DNA of 64,000 nucleotides from Anaerostipes rhamnosivorans. Lineage in GTDB: Bacteria; Bacillota; Clostridia; Lachnospirales; Lachnospiraceae. Location of the stretch: positions 715,001 through 779,000 of the forward strand of contig NZ_CP040058.1 in NCBI RefSeq assembly GCF_005280655.1, written 5' to 3'. The notes below the pieces were generated by a model. That model saw only the letters and a list, made by a program, of their open reading frames with translations, was not told the DNA's origin and ran no database searches. Shown here piece by piece: positions 1 to 8,706 of this stretch (its first letter is position 1; every line of letters begins with the position of its first letter). Both the position numbers and the translations under genes were made by a program.

Positions 1-1419
1 GGAGTCAAACGTCGGGACGAGCCCGGCATTCTGCAGGTGGGGATCGCACCTGACCGGCTTTTGCGGGCGAAAAAACGGAACGAGCTTTCTTATGTTATTT
101 CCAGAGTGCCTGCGGACGAGGGATATGTACTTTTTGCTGTCAATGTCAAGAATGGAAAGATGGTTGCCCACTCAGAAGGAAAAAGGATGCAGGAGGTCAT
201 GTCAGAATTTAATTATTCTGACCGGCGGATGAGGCAGTTCAGGGATGGCAAGTTTTACGGAAGCGGAGACCGGAAGAAGTTTTATGTGCTGAGAAGGCAT
301 GGCAATCTATTATTAGGGACTGGGGTGACCGCCAAGGCCCTGTATGCGGAGAGCGGGGAACAGATGGGCATATCATTTCTATATCTGTTACTCACATCCG
401 TTATAATGCTCATTATGATCAACTATCTTCTAAAGCAAAAAATCATCGACGGCGTTCATCGGATTGCCTATGATCTGAAGCGGATCACGGAGGGCCATCT
501 TGAAACCGTGGTAGAGGAGGACAGCAACCCTGAATTCAGACAGCTGAGCCAGGGGATCAACCAGATGGTAGGAAGCGTTCTGGAAGCGTCTGTAAAAGTC
601 ACAAAAGTGATCGATACAGTGGATCTTCCTATTGGCGTATTTGAATATCATGAGGATTCGGACCATGTGATGGCCACAGAGAGGCTCCGCAGAGTTCTAA
701 GGTGGAGTGAAGAGGAGGCTGAACAGCTTTTTTGCAACAGGAAAGCTTTTGAAGCCAGACTGCAGGAGATTATGAACGATCCCTTGGCCGGAGCTGAGGA
801 GATTTATTATGTGAGCAAAGACCCAGACCAGTGGATCCGGATCCATATGACAAGAGAAAAGGGAAGTACATTCGGCGTGGTTGTGGATGTGACGGAGGAT
901 ATCAGGGAAAAGAGAAGGATCGAGCATGAAAGAGATTATGATCACCTGACAGGTCTTTGTAATATCAGTATATTTCACAGGACCACGGAACGCCTGCTGG
1001 AAAGTGATATCAAAACGGCGGCTATGATCATGATGGATCTAGATTGTTTTAAAGGGGTCAATGACCATTATGGGCACGACTGGGGAGACCAGTATCTGAA
1101 GACATTCGCAGGACTCCTTGACACGCTCAACGGCCCCCATGGAATCGCGGGAAGGCGTTCTGGAGATGAATTCTGCCTGTTCTTACACGGATATAATTCC
1201 AAAGATGACATACGGAAGGCCATAGAAGACTTCTATAATAGAATCGAAGAAAAGAAGATCCTGTTTCCGGATGGGGACCTCCGCAGTATAAAGATTTCAT
1301 CCGGTCTGGTGTGGGTATCCCAGGGCGACAGCTACATAAGAATCATGAAAGACGCTGATATGGCCATGTATGAGACAAAACGCAGCGGGAAGGGCTTTTT
1401 AAGCGAGTGTGGCAAATAA
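1..1419 (+). CDS. membrane diguanylate cyclase, 5' end outside window
   Basis: The reading frame is open from base 1 with no stop, so the first methionine at 37 is not a real start and the gene is cut by the window edge. The N-terminal part looks like the end of an extracellular sensor domain. It is followed by one membrane helix (bases about 370-440), a HAMP-like linker, a PAS-like segment and a C-terminal GGDEF domain beginning at DHLTGL. The active-site signature reads RSGDEF, a tolerated variant of GGDEF, and the metal-binding MDLD motif is present. The family makes cyclic di-GMP from two GTP at the inner membrane face. A strong hairpin follows the stop. The sensed signal is unknown. Confidence 0.9.
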   Translation, partial: GVKRRDEPGILQVGIAPDRLLRAKKRNELSYVISRVPADEGYVLFAVNVKNGKMVAHSEGKRMQEVMSEFNYSDRRMRQFRDGKFYGSGDRKKFYVLRRHGNLLLGTGVTAKALYAESGEQMGISFLYLLLTSVIMLIMINYLLKQKIIDGVHRIAYDLKRITEGHLETVVEEDSNPEFRQLSQGINQMVGSVLEASVKVTKVIDTVDLPIGVFEYHEDSDHVMATERLRRVLRWSEEEAEQLFCNRKAFEARLQEIMNDPLAGAEEIYYVSKDPDQWIRIHMTREKGSTFGVVVDVTEDIREKRRIEHERDYDHLTGLCNISIFHRTTERLLESDIKTAAMIMMDLDCFKGVNDHYGHDWGDQYLKTFAGLLDTLNGPHGIAGRRSGDEFCLFLHGYNSKDDIRKAIEDFYNRIEEKKILFPDGDLRSIKISSGLVWVSQGDSYIRIMKDADMAMYETKRSGKGFLSECGK

Positions 1420-1447
1420 ATTGTTTGTAAGGTACCTGTAAAAGAAT

Positions 1448-1490
1448 AAATCCGGAGAAGGTCAAAGCTGATCACTTCTCCGGATTTTTA
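1448..1490. terminator. bidirectional terminator
   Basis: Perfect 13-base stem AAATCCGGAGAAG / CTTCTCCGGATTT with a 14-base loop, followed by a T run on the plus strand and by a run rich in T on the minus strand. It separates the two convergent cyclic di-GMP genes and can end transcription from both. Confidence 0.85.
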
Positions 1491-1505
1491 TGATTGATTT
1501 CGTAC

Positions 1506-3626
1506 TTATTCTGGCAGCTCTCTATTCTCTTCCAGGAAACGGCAGAATTCTGAAAGCGGCATGGGGCGTCCGAACAGATAACCCTGGATGCCTTCACAGC
1601 GCAGCGCTTTTAAGATCTCAAATTGATCCTGTGTCTCCACACCCTCCACGATAAACTGGATATTCATGGTCTTGCAGATGTAGGCCAGTGCCTGGACGAA
1701 CATCACTGCTTTGTCGTTGCTCTCAATGGAATCGATCATGCTTTTGTCTAGTTTTAGTGTGTCGATGTCACTGTTGAGCACCAGTGACAGATTGGCGTAC
1801 TTTACGCCGAAATCATCGATGGCTACGGAAAAACCGGCATTTTTGATATCCCGGATCATATCATCCAGAAATGATTCATCTGTATAATCGGCACTCTCCG
1901 TGATCTCAAACTCCAAAAGATGCCGGGGCACCTTATATTGGTCACAGATCGTCAGAATCGTTTTTAAAAAGTCAGCGTCCAGCAGCGTAAATCTTGAGAA
2001 ATTTACGGAGATAGGAAAGACAGGGGATCCGGATCTTATAAAGTCCTGGATGATCTGACAAACCCTTTCAAATACGAAGAAGTCCACGTATTTGATGGTC
2101 ATTGCTGATTCCAGCACAGGAATAAAGTAGATCGGCGGTTCTATGGCCCCGTCTTTGCTGATATATCGGACCAGAGCCTCGGCACCGATGACTTCCTGGG
2201 TGCTGCACAGAACCTTGGGCTGCAGATAGACGCAGAAACGTTGGTCCTCGATGGCTTTTAGGAGCTGGTCCACACTCTTTAAGTTCAGCCGGTCGTCAAA
2301 GTAGTTCCGGTATCTGGAAGAGTTGGGATTGGAACGGTAAAACTCTTTTTTATCCGTGTACATCATCTCATCAGCTTCAGTCAGAAGTGCCTGGAAGTCA
2401 GATGGATTCTCAGACCAGCTGTATCCCACGGCACCGCTGCAGTCTACAGAGTGAGAAAATAAATATTTCAGCTCCCTTATGGTGCGCATGAAGTTTTCCT
2501 TATCCGTGTTCATGCAGAGGATGGCAAACTCGTCCCCTCCGATACGGTAAATCGTATGCTCTGAAAAGATGACTTGAAGCTTTTTGGCAGAATCCTTCAG
2601 GATCTGGTCACCGAACTGATGTCCCTTTGAGTCGTTGATATCCTTTAGTCCATTCAGATCCAGATAGATGACGCCTACAGTTTCTAAACGCTGTTTTGCG
2701 TAATACTCCAGGTCTTCGTTAAAGCGGTTGCGGTTATAGAGTCCGGTCAGTGTATCATGGTAGCTTAAATCCTTGAGGATACGGTATGTATGCATCTGGT
2801 CCATACTGGAAGACAGAAAATAGCTGAGAGTCTCCAATATGGGTTCCACCTGTTCAAATAAATCATCAGGAGGATTATCAACACCGATATATCCGGCCAG
2901 GTGCTGATTGGTAAAAAGCGGGGCTGCGATCAACCGTTTTATCCCCTGTGAGGAAAGGATCCTGTATTCTTCCGGTGACTGCGTACGGAGTTCTTCCATA
3001 TCTCGGATGAAGATACACCGGTTGTTCTCGAATTCAATCCGCCAGCGGTCAATAAGATCGGCAGGTAAGTTTTGCAGCTGGTCGATCTCTGGTTTGACAT
3101 TTTCGGCACACCATTCATGGGTGTTATTCATAAACTGGCCCTCAATCTCAAAGATGTACGCTCTCTCGGCGGACAAAAACTTCCCGGTCTTTTCCAGGAT
3201 CATCTGGATGGCTGTTTCCAGTTCTTTGGTCTGGTAGAGGATTCTCAAACACTCCAGCACCAGCTCTTCCCCTTTGGCTTTATTCTTTAAAAGCTGTTCC
3301 TGTTCTTCCTGTTCTGTCAGGTCAAAGCCGATCTCCATCCGGGCAACGTGCCCGTCCCATTCTACTAGTTTATCTTTTAAAATAAAATGGCGGTCCGTCA
3401 TTTCATTGGTAAACCGCCATGTATAAACTGAATCGTAGGACAGCAGGTGATTCGTGCAGAATTCACACGGCTGATCCTTGCCCTGAAGAAGCTGGTAGCA
3501 TTTTTCACCTTCATAGCTGTCCACTTGAAACAAACGTTTTCCGGAGCTGTTTAAGTACAGCATTTCATAGGTTTCCACGTCAGCGACGTAGATCACCTCT
3601 GCAATTTCATCAATCAATTTAAACAA
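1506..3626 (-). CDS. GAF-GGDEF-EAL cyclic di-GMP phosphodiesterase/cyclase
   Basis: A soluble 706-residue protein with an N-terminal PAS-like region, a GAF-like domain (about residues 125-275), a GGDEF domain with intact RIGGDEF, and a C-terminal EAL domain. The EAL catalytic set is present: EALVR, FEITES, DDFG, KLDKS and EGVET. Both halves look competent on sequence, so it may make or degrade c-di-GMP; in many such fusions the EAL activity dominates. The start is a TTG at 3624-3626 behind an AGGGG-type ribosome site; no in-frame ATG lies near. No membrane segment is visible, so the signal is probably cytoplasmic. It converges on the preceding cyclase gene. Confidence 0.92.
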   Translation of the reverse strand: MFKLIDEIAEVIYVADVETYEMLYLNSSGKRLFQVDSYEGEKCYQLLQGKDQPCEFCTNHLLSYDSVYTWRFTNEMTDRHFILKDKLVEWDGHVARMEIGFDLTEQEEQEQLLKNKAKGEELVLECLRILYQTKELETAIQMILEKTGKFLSAERAYIFEIEGQFMNNTHEWCAENVKPEIDQLQNLPADLIDRWRIEFENNRCIFIRDMEELRTQSPEEYRILSSQGIKRLIAAPLFTNQHLAGYIGVDNPPDDLFEQVEPILETLSYFLSSSMDQMHTYRILKDLSYHDTLTGLYNRNRFNEDLEYYAKQRLETVGVIYLDLNGLKDINDSKGHQFGDQILKDSAKKLQVIFSEHTIYRIGGDEFAILCMNTDKENFMRTIRELKYLFSHSVDCSGAVGYSWSENPSDFQALLTEADEMMYTDKKEFYRSNPNSSRYRNYFDDRLNLKSVDQLLKAIEDQRFCVYLQPKVLCSTQEVIGAEALVRYISKDGAIEPPIYFIPVLESAMTIKYVDFFVFERVCQIIQDFIRSGSPVFPISVNFSRFTLLDADFLKTILTICDQYKVPRHLLEFEITESADYTDESFLDDMIRDIKNAGFSVAIDDFGVKYANLSLVLNSDIDTLKLDKSMIDSIESNDKAVMFVQALAYICKTMNIQFIVEGVETQDQFEILKALRCEGIQGYLFGRPMPLSEFCRFLEENRELPE

Positions 3627-3813
3627 AGTAATCCCCTGCCCCTCTAATAATAATTATAATATGTCATTTCTCCCCTGTGATCATTCCCAAAACTTATCCC
3701 TTATTCCCCGTTCGGTTATATTCCATTATACAACAGTATTTACCAACTGCATAGTCGTTTATTGCGAAAGAAGGCATGGATCGGCAGTTAAATTCTGGAC
3801 AATCCGGTTTTCC

Positions 3814-3842
3814 TTGACACATATATCCTACACGTGTAAGAT
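3814..3842 (+). promoter_or_regulatory. PBP promoter with BlaI/MecI-type operator
   Basis: TTGACA (3814-3819), 17-base spacer, TAAGAT (3837-3842). Between the two boxes and touching the -10 lies the perfect palindrome TACACGTGTA (3829-3838), which fits the TACA/TGTA half-sites bound by BlaI and MecI repressors. Repressor bound here would block RNA polymerase. The same half-site arrangement recurs before blaI. Confidence 0.75.
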
Positions 3843-3890
3843 ATAGATAATATCTGAGTAACTGAAACTTCAATGTAAAAGGAGGTCTGA

Positions 3891-5909
3891 ATGAATAAGA
3901 AAAGAATCTTGATCCCTGTGGCAGCCGTGATCCTGGCTGTTCTTGGGTACTTTCTCTGGAGCAGGTTCGGGGCCGGACAGCCGGAGGATGTGCTCTCTGA
4001 GTATGCAGCTTGTATTGGAAAAAAGGATTATGAGTCCATGTACGGACTTTTAGATAAGAGCAGCAGGAAAGAAATTTCAAAAAAGGAATTTATCCAGAGG
4101 AATCAAAAGATCTATCAGGGGATAGAGGCAGAAAATATTAAGATTATTGTGGATAAAGATTCGGAAGGAAATAAGGTTACCTACCGTATGTCCATGGATA
4201 CCCTGGCAGGCCGTATCTCCTTTAAAAATGAAGCTTATTTTGAGAAGGAGAGCGGGGATTACCGTTTAAAATGGGATGACAGTATGATCTTTCCCGATAT
4301 GGAATTTACGGACAAGGTGCGGGTGACGAAACTGAAAGGAAACCGGGGAGAGATCTATGACCGGAACAAAAAGCTGCTGGCCGGAAAAGGAAAGGCCGCA
4401 TCCGTGGGCATCGTCCCGGGCAAGATGAAGGACAGGAAAACCTCAGTGGCAGCACTGGCCAGGCTTCTTGATATGAAGAAAGCGGACATAGACAAAAAGC
4501 TGAACGCTTCATGGGTCACAAAAGATTCTTTTGTGCCGGTCAAAAAGATGACAATGGCCAGCGAAGAAAAAATAGAAAAACAGCTGCTGAAGGTACCGGG
4601 TGTGTTAGTCTCCTCTGAGGATACCAGGGTCTATCCGTACGGAAAGGCAGCCTCCCATCTGACCGGATACGTACAGGAGATCAGCGCAGATGACCTGAAA
4701 AACCTCAGAGACAAAGGCTATGAGCAGGGACAGCTGGTGGGGAAAAGCGGCCTTGAGGCGCTGTACGAGGACCGGCTTCACGAGACAGACGGATATAAGA
4801 TCTCGATTCTCAACGAAGACGGCAGAGAAAAGAAAGTGCTGGCAGTAAAAAAAGAAAAGAACGGGGAAGCAATCTATACGACCATCGACGCAAAGCTTCA
4901 GACAAAGATCTATGAGCAGTATAAAAATGATAAGAGCTGTTCTGTGATGATGAACCCGAAAACAGGGGAAGTACTGGCTCTGGTCAGCACTCCGTCCTAT
5001 GACAGCAATGATTTTGTGCTGGGGATCTCTTCTGGCCAATGGAAAAAACTGAACAGTGACAAAGCAAAGCCCTTATATAACCGCTTCCGCCAGAAATGGG
5101 CACCGGGCTCAGCTTTTAAACCCGTGGTGGCTGGCATGGGCATGAATACGGGAAAACTGGATCCCAATCAGGACTTTGGATACAGCGGATTGTCCTGGCA
5201 GAAGGACAGCAGCTGGGGATCCTATAAGGTGACTACGCTGCATACATATGAGAATGCAGTGCTTAAAAATGCACTGATCTATTCGGACAATATTTATTTT
5301 GCAAAGGCGGCGTTAAAGATCGGGGCCAAAGGTTATGTGAGCCAGGCCAAACATCTGGGCTTTGGGACAGAGATGCCTTTCGACATTAAGACAGCAGTCT
5401 CACAGTTTTCTAATAACAAAAAGAGCATTGACACAGAGATCCAGCTGGCGGACAGCGGATACGGACAGGGCCAGGTTCTGGTAAATCCCATCCATCTGGC
5501 ATCGATCTATTCTGCTTTTTCCAACGAAGGCAGCATGATACGTCCTTACCTGCTCTATAAAGAAAAACTGGAGCCGGAATATTGGATCAAGGATGCATTC
5601 TCCAAAAAGACGGCGGGCGTTCTTAAGGAGGACTTGGTCCAGGTCATCGAGCATCCAAACGGAACAGGACATGGGGCGAAGACGTCCGGCGTAAAGCTGG
5701 CGGGAAAGACCGGGACAGCGGAGATCAAGGCCAGCAAGGACGATACCACCGGCACAGAGCTCGGATGGTTTAGTATATTTACCGTGGATAAGAAAGAAAA
5801 AGAGCCATGGCTTTTGATCACCATGGCGGAGGATGTGAAAGACCGGGGTGGAAGCGGCTATGTTGTAGGAAAGACAAAAGCCGTGATCAAAGAGAAAGAG
5901 TCCCGATGA
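3891..5909 (+). CDS. PBP2a/MecA-like class B penicillin-binding protein
   Basis: 672 residues, very close to the 668 of staphylococcal PBP2a. An N-terminal membrane anchor (residues 5-24) is followed by an NTF2-like MecA_N domain (about 30-140), a dimerisation/pedestal domain and a transpeptidase domain. Catalytic motifs lie at S407-A-F-K410, S465-D-N and K606-T-G-T, nearly the same positions as in PBP2a. It would cross-link peptidoglycan outside the membrane. Strong AAAGGAGGT ribosome site. A BlaI-type operator sits in the promoter, and blaR1/blaI lie convergently downstream, so the gene is probably beta-lactam inducible. Low drug affinity cannot be judged from sequence. The 3' end overlaps blaR1 by 23 bases. 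Confidence 0.93.
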   Translation: MNKKRILIPVAAVILAVLGYFLWSRFGAGQPEDVLSEYAACIGKKDYESMYGLLDKSSRKEISKKEFIQRNQKIYQGIEAENIKIIVDKDSEGNKVTYRMSMDTLAGRISFKNEAYFEKESGDYRLKWDDSMIFPDMEFTDKVRVTKLKGNRGEIYDRNKKLLAGKGKAASVGIVPGKMKDRKTSVAALARLLDMKKADIDKKLNASWVTKDSFVPVKKMTMASEEKIEKQLLKVPGVLVSSEDTRVYPYGKAASHLTGYVQEISADDLKNLRDKGYEQGQLVGKSGLEALYEDRLHETDGYKISILNEDGREKKVLAVKKEKNGEAIYTTIDAKLQTKIYEQYKNDKSCSVMMNPKTGEVLALVSTPSYDSNDFVLGISSGQWKKLNSDKAKPLYNRFRQKWAPGSAFKPVVAGMGMNTGKLDPNQDFGYSGLSWQKDSSWGSYKVTTLHTYENAVLKNALIYSDNIYFAKAALKIGAKGYVSQAKHLGFGTEMPFDIKTAVSQFSNNKKSIDTEIQLADSGYGQGQVLVNPIHLASIYSAFSNEGSMIRPYLLYKEKLEPEYWIKDAFSKKTAGVLKEDLVQVIEHPNGTGHGAKTSGVKLAGKTGTAEIKASKDDTTGTELGWFSIFTVDKKEKEPWLLITMAEDVKDRGGSGYVVGKTKAVIKEKESR

Positions 5910-7668
5910 TCTCCAAGGCGGTCTTTGCCGCCTCCTGCCCGGAGGCGTTGTCCTCTCCCTGGAGCCTCAGTGTGAAATAATAGGTATTGTCTTTTGTTTT
6001 CAGAAAGCCGATGAACCAGCCGTTTTTGTCGCGGCCGTCTACTCTGCCGGTACCGGTCTTGCCATAGAGGACACGCCCGGTACCGGCAGACAGTTTGATT
6101 GAATGTCTTACGGCATCTACGCTCTCTCTGGAATAACCCAGACGGTTCTGGTCGAGATCCCTAAGGAGTGCTGTCTGTTCCAGAGGAGAGATTTTTAAGG
6201 TAGACTCCAGCCAGAAGGAAGAAAGACCTCCGGATATATCTGCGTTTCCGTATCCGATGCGCTTTAAATTTCTCTGTACAGCGGCTGATCCAAGCTTCTG
6301 GTCAAGCCTTTGGAAGTACCAGTTGACGGAGGATTCCATGGCGCTTATCAGGGTCTGATCCTGGTTCCAGGACGCAAAGGGATAATCTGTATGATCCCAG
6401 GAAAGGCTGTTTTTCTCTGGGGAAATCACACCGGCATCCAGGGCTGCCAGGGCGCTGTATAGTTTGTAAGTGGAATCCGGAGAGACCCTCTGCCGGCTCA
6501 TCTTTTCATTATAGATGCTGTACCGTGCTTTCTTCTTGTCATACAGAACAAAGCAGCCCTCTTTTCCTGAAAAATGAGAGGAGAGGTCCAGGCTTATAAA
6601 AGGGCGGTCCGGGGCTTTGGAGACGGATCCGGCCATTATGTTGTTCTTCAGGAAGAAGGAGGAGAACAGCAGTCCAAAAACCAGGAGAAACACTATACTC
6701 GCAAGGTGTTTCTTTTTTGATGCCCTGCGGTAGGAGGCGATAGCTGTGATCCGCTGTCTAAGCTGGGATCTGCTGCCGCCGATGCCGGAGGAAACCGAAA
6801 GAACTTCCACGGAGGAAAGAGATCCGGCAAAGTTTAAGATGGTATGTCCGTAATTTCTCCATTCCTTTTGGTCGATACAGTTCAGGACAGCTGCGTCACA
6901 GGCAATCTCCCGGTCTGTGCGCATTTTTCTGAGGGAGTATAGGACCGCTGGATGAAACCAGTATAAGGCCCGGATGATGCAGCAGACAATGTTACAGACT
7001 AAGTCGCCCCGCTTGTAATGGCTCAGTTCATGATAGAAAATGTAGGACAGCTCTTTTTCAGAGAAGGCAGATAGACACTTTTTAGGAAATACGGCCACCG
7101 GGAAAAACAGGCCGAAGGCCATGGGGCTGTCCGTTTTTTCTGAGAGCACAAAGCGGATCCTGCGCCGGATCTTCAGATCCTTTTTACATTGGAGAAAAAG
7201 ACGTTCAGCTTCCGGATTCTTGATAAACGCCATGGATCGGCCCAGCCGGTTTAAACGGATGCGGCTGTACAGCAGGATCACAGCCATGGTCACAGTTCCG
7301 GCAAACCAGATCCAGAACAAGGCGGTCAGGAAGGAAGGGGATATGGACGTCCGGACAGACACGGCGTAGTCCTTCATCCAGCTGGAGGAGCCGGATACAG
7401 CAGAAGCAGAGAGGACCGAAGAGCCTTGACGGGTATTGCGGACAAAGCTGTTTAGGAGGGGAGAGGAGGAGAGAAAGGACGGAAGCCGGATGGGCAGAAA
7501 GAAAAAGAGCGCGGCGAAACAGTACAAATACCAGATGGAATGCTGGATTTGCAAAGTCAGGCAGCGCTTTAAAAGCTTTTTGGCAGCCAGAATCACAGGC
7601 AGGGCCAAAAAAAGGAGCAGGCAGTGGATGAGGAACTCTTTCATCAGCGAAGCGTACATCTTATTCAT
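5887..7668 (-). CDS. blaR1: BlaR1/MecR1-type beta-lactam sensor protease
   Basis: 593 residues with several N-terminal membrane helices, an M56 metalloprotease loop with zinc motif HELSH (about residues 213-217), another helix near 325-345, and a C-terminal extracellular penicillin-binding sensor. The sensor has S399-T-Y-K, S447-V-N and K537-T-G-T, so it can be acylated. In the family, acylation activates the cytoplasmic protease, which leads to repressor cleavage. The ATG overlaps the end of blaI by 8 bases and its ribosome site GAGGGGG lies inside blaI, indicating translational coupling. The stop lies inside the convergent PBP gene. Confidence 0.95.
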   Translation of the reverse strand: MNKMYASLMKEFLIHCLLLFLALPVILAAKKLLKRCLTLQIQHSIWYLYCFAALFFFLPIRLPSFLSSSPLLNSFVRNTRQGSSVLSASAVSGSSSWMKDYAVSVRTSISPSFLTALFWIWFAGTVTMAVILLYSRIRLNRLGRSMAFIKNPEAERLFLQCKKDLKIRRRIRFVLSEKTDSPMAFGLFFPVAVFPKKCLSAFSEKELSYIFYHELSHYKRGDLVCNIVCCIIRALYWFHPAVLYSLRKMRTDREIACDAAVLNCIDQKEWRNYGHTILNFAGSLSSVEVLSVSSGIGGSRSQLRQRITAIASYRRASKKKHLASIVFLLVFGLLFSSFFLKNNIMAGSVSKAPDRPFISLDLSSHFSGKEGCFVLYDKKKARYSIYNEKMSRQRVSPDSTYKLYSALAALDAGVISPEKNSLSWDHTDYPFASWNQDQTLISAMESSVNWYFQRLDQKLGSAAVQRNLKRIGYGNADISGGLSSFWLESTLKISPLEQTALLRDLDQNRLGYSRESVDAVRHSIKLSAGTGRVLYGKTGTGRVDGRDKNGWFIGFLKTKDNTYYFTLRLQGEDNASGQEAAKTALEIIGTLSL

Positions 7669-8047
7669 CCCCCTCAGTCAGGCCCTTGTCTAGGAGCTTT
7701 CTCAGGTCGTCGATCTCCTGGGAAGTCAGCCTGTCTTCCTCCAGAAAGTTCGAGACCATGGAGCTGATGCAGCCGTTATAAAAACGATTTAGAAAAGAAG
7801 AACTCTCTTTACTGAGCACCTCATTCTCCTCCACGAGAGGGGTATAATAAAAGGCTCTGCCCTGCTTTTCATAAGTGAGAGCACCCTTTTTTACCAGCCT
7901 TGAGAGCATGGTCTGGACCGTCTTAGGGCTCCATCCATTTGAGGCGGCCAGCATTTCGGTTACTTCCGGGGTACTGACCGGCGTATGGGACCAGACGGCT
8001 TTCATCACTTTATATTCAGCATCTGAAATCTGGGGAATCGGTTTCAT
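7661..8047 (-). CDS. blaI: BlaI/MecI-family repressor
   Basis: 128 residues with a winged-helix DNA-binding domain (about 1-72, helix around SPKTVQTMLSRL) and a C-terminal dimerisation domain, the normal BlaI size. The start at 8047 is preceded by AAAGGAGAC; an upstream in-frame methionine lacks such a site. An Asn-Phe bond at about residues 100-101 (SNFLEE) matches the site where staphylococcal BlaI/MecI (N101-F102) is cut on induction. Co-transcribed with blaR1. Predicted to repress its own operon and the PBP gene through TACA-N2-TGTA operators. Confidence 0.94.
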   Translation of the reverse strand: MKPIPQISDAEYKVMKAVWSHTPVSTPEVTEMLAASNGWSPKTVQTMLSRLVKKGALTYEKQGRAFYYTPLVEENEVLSKESSSFLNRFYNGCISSMVSNFLEEDRLTSQEIDDLRKLLDKGLTEGDE

Positions 8048-8067
8048 TGGTTGTCTCCTTTTAATCT

Positions 8068-8115
8068 TACAAATGTAGTATATGAAATTATAACATAACA
8101 TCATAAAAAAAGCAA
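8068..8115 (-). promoter_or_regulatory. blaI-blaR1 promoter and operator
   Basis: On the minus strand, TTGCTT (8115-8110), a 17-base spacer and TATAAT (8092-8087) form a good promoter. The operator TACAAATGTA (8068-8077; TACA-N2-TGTA on either strand) lies about ten bases downstream of the -10, near the expected start of transcription. It matches the spacing of the PBP operator, supporting autoregulation by BlaI. Confidence 0.65.
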
Positions 8116-8148
8116 AGCTGGAACCACGGTATTTATGGTTCCAGCTTT
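8114..8148 (-). terminator. terminator of the marR gene
   Basis: Thirteen-base stem AAAGCTGGAACCA / TGGTTCCAGCTTT with a nine-base loop. On the minus strand it is followed by TGCTTTTTTT. The stem overlaps the last codons of the MarR gene and the -35 of blaI. Confidence 0.8.
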
Positions 8149-8576
8149 TTTAGAATTCTCAGTGTTGTCTCGGCAGCCTGTTTTAATTCGTCAAGATCGT
8201 CTTCTGAAAGCCGGTCGAAAGACAGTTTCAGGTGACGGATGAAGCTTTGTTTGGCCTCCTGTATCATTCGGATTCCCTGATCAGAAAGCCGGATATAGAC
8301 GTATCTGCGGTTTTCTTCATCCACATAGCGTTCCACCAATCCCTCTTTTACAAGAGGAGCTACCGCACGGGTTGTCTGTTCTTTGGATGACGCGATAAAC
8401 TTGGACAGCTTTGACATGGTAAGGCCCGGTTTTACTTCCAGTGCAAACAAAATGGACAGCTGGCTCTTGGTCAGATTCAGTTCCTTCATGTCCACGGAAC
8501 AAAAGATCAGTTTGCGGCACAGTGGAAAGATTTCGAACAGAGATACTGCGATTCCCTTCGATTCTGACTGGTTCAT
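8133..8576 (-). CDS. MarR-family regulator, divergent from citrate synthase
   Basis: 147 residues with a MarR winged helix: recognition region about residues 55-85 (LTMSKLSKFIASSKEQTTRAV) and a wing with DEENRR. The start has an upstream GGAGAGGAT-type site (minus strand). It is transcribed away from the citrate synthase gene, and the two promoters share inverted repeats. The likely role is autorepression plus control of the citrate synthase gene. No ligand can be read from the sequence. Confidence 0.88.
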   Translation of the reverse strand: MNQSESKGIAVSLFEIFPLCRKLIFCSVDMKELNLTKSQLSILFALEVKPGLTMSKLSKFIASSKEQTTRAVAPLVKEGLVERYVDEENRRYVYIRLSDQGIRMIQEAKQSFIRHLKLSFDRLSEDDLDELKQAAETTLRILKKLEP

Positions 8577-8607
8577 TGATTTATCCTCTCCTTTTTTCTA
8601 TATCTAT

Positions 8608-8668
8608 AGTATAGACAGTTCCTTGACAAGTGTCAATGGTTGACAAATATCAATCGTTGAGGTATGAT
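8608..8668. promoter_or_regulatory. face-to-face promoters with MarR operators
   Basis: Plus strand: TTGACA (8640-8645), 17 bases, TATGAT (8663-8668) for citrate synthase. Minus strand: TTGACA (8636-8631), 17 bases, TATACT (8613-8608) for marR. The -35 boxes lie in inverted repeats TTGACA-AG-TGTCAA (8623-8636, perfect) and TTGACA-AA-TATCAA (8640-8653, one mismatch), spaced 17 bases apart, with a further TCAA-N3-TTGA at 8650-8660. A dimer bound here would block both promoters. Confidence 0.7.
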
Positions 8669-8706
8669 AAGAAGAAATACCAGGAAATGTAAAGGAGGTA
8701 CCCAGA

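Noticed and set aside
37-39. GTG codon at 37 as the start of the first gene
   Set aside because: The frame is open to base 1 and the protein lacks the rest of its sensor domain, so the gene begins outside the window.
3694-4080. 128-codon minus-strand frame over the PBP promoter and start
   Set aside because: No ribosome site, lies antisense to the PBP gene and its operator, and shows no recognisable protein features.
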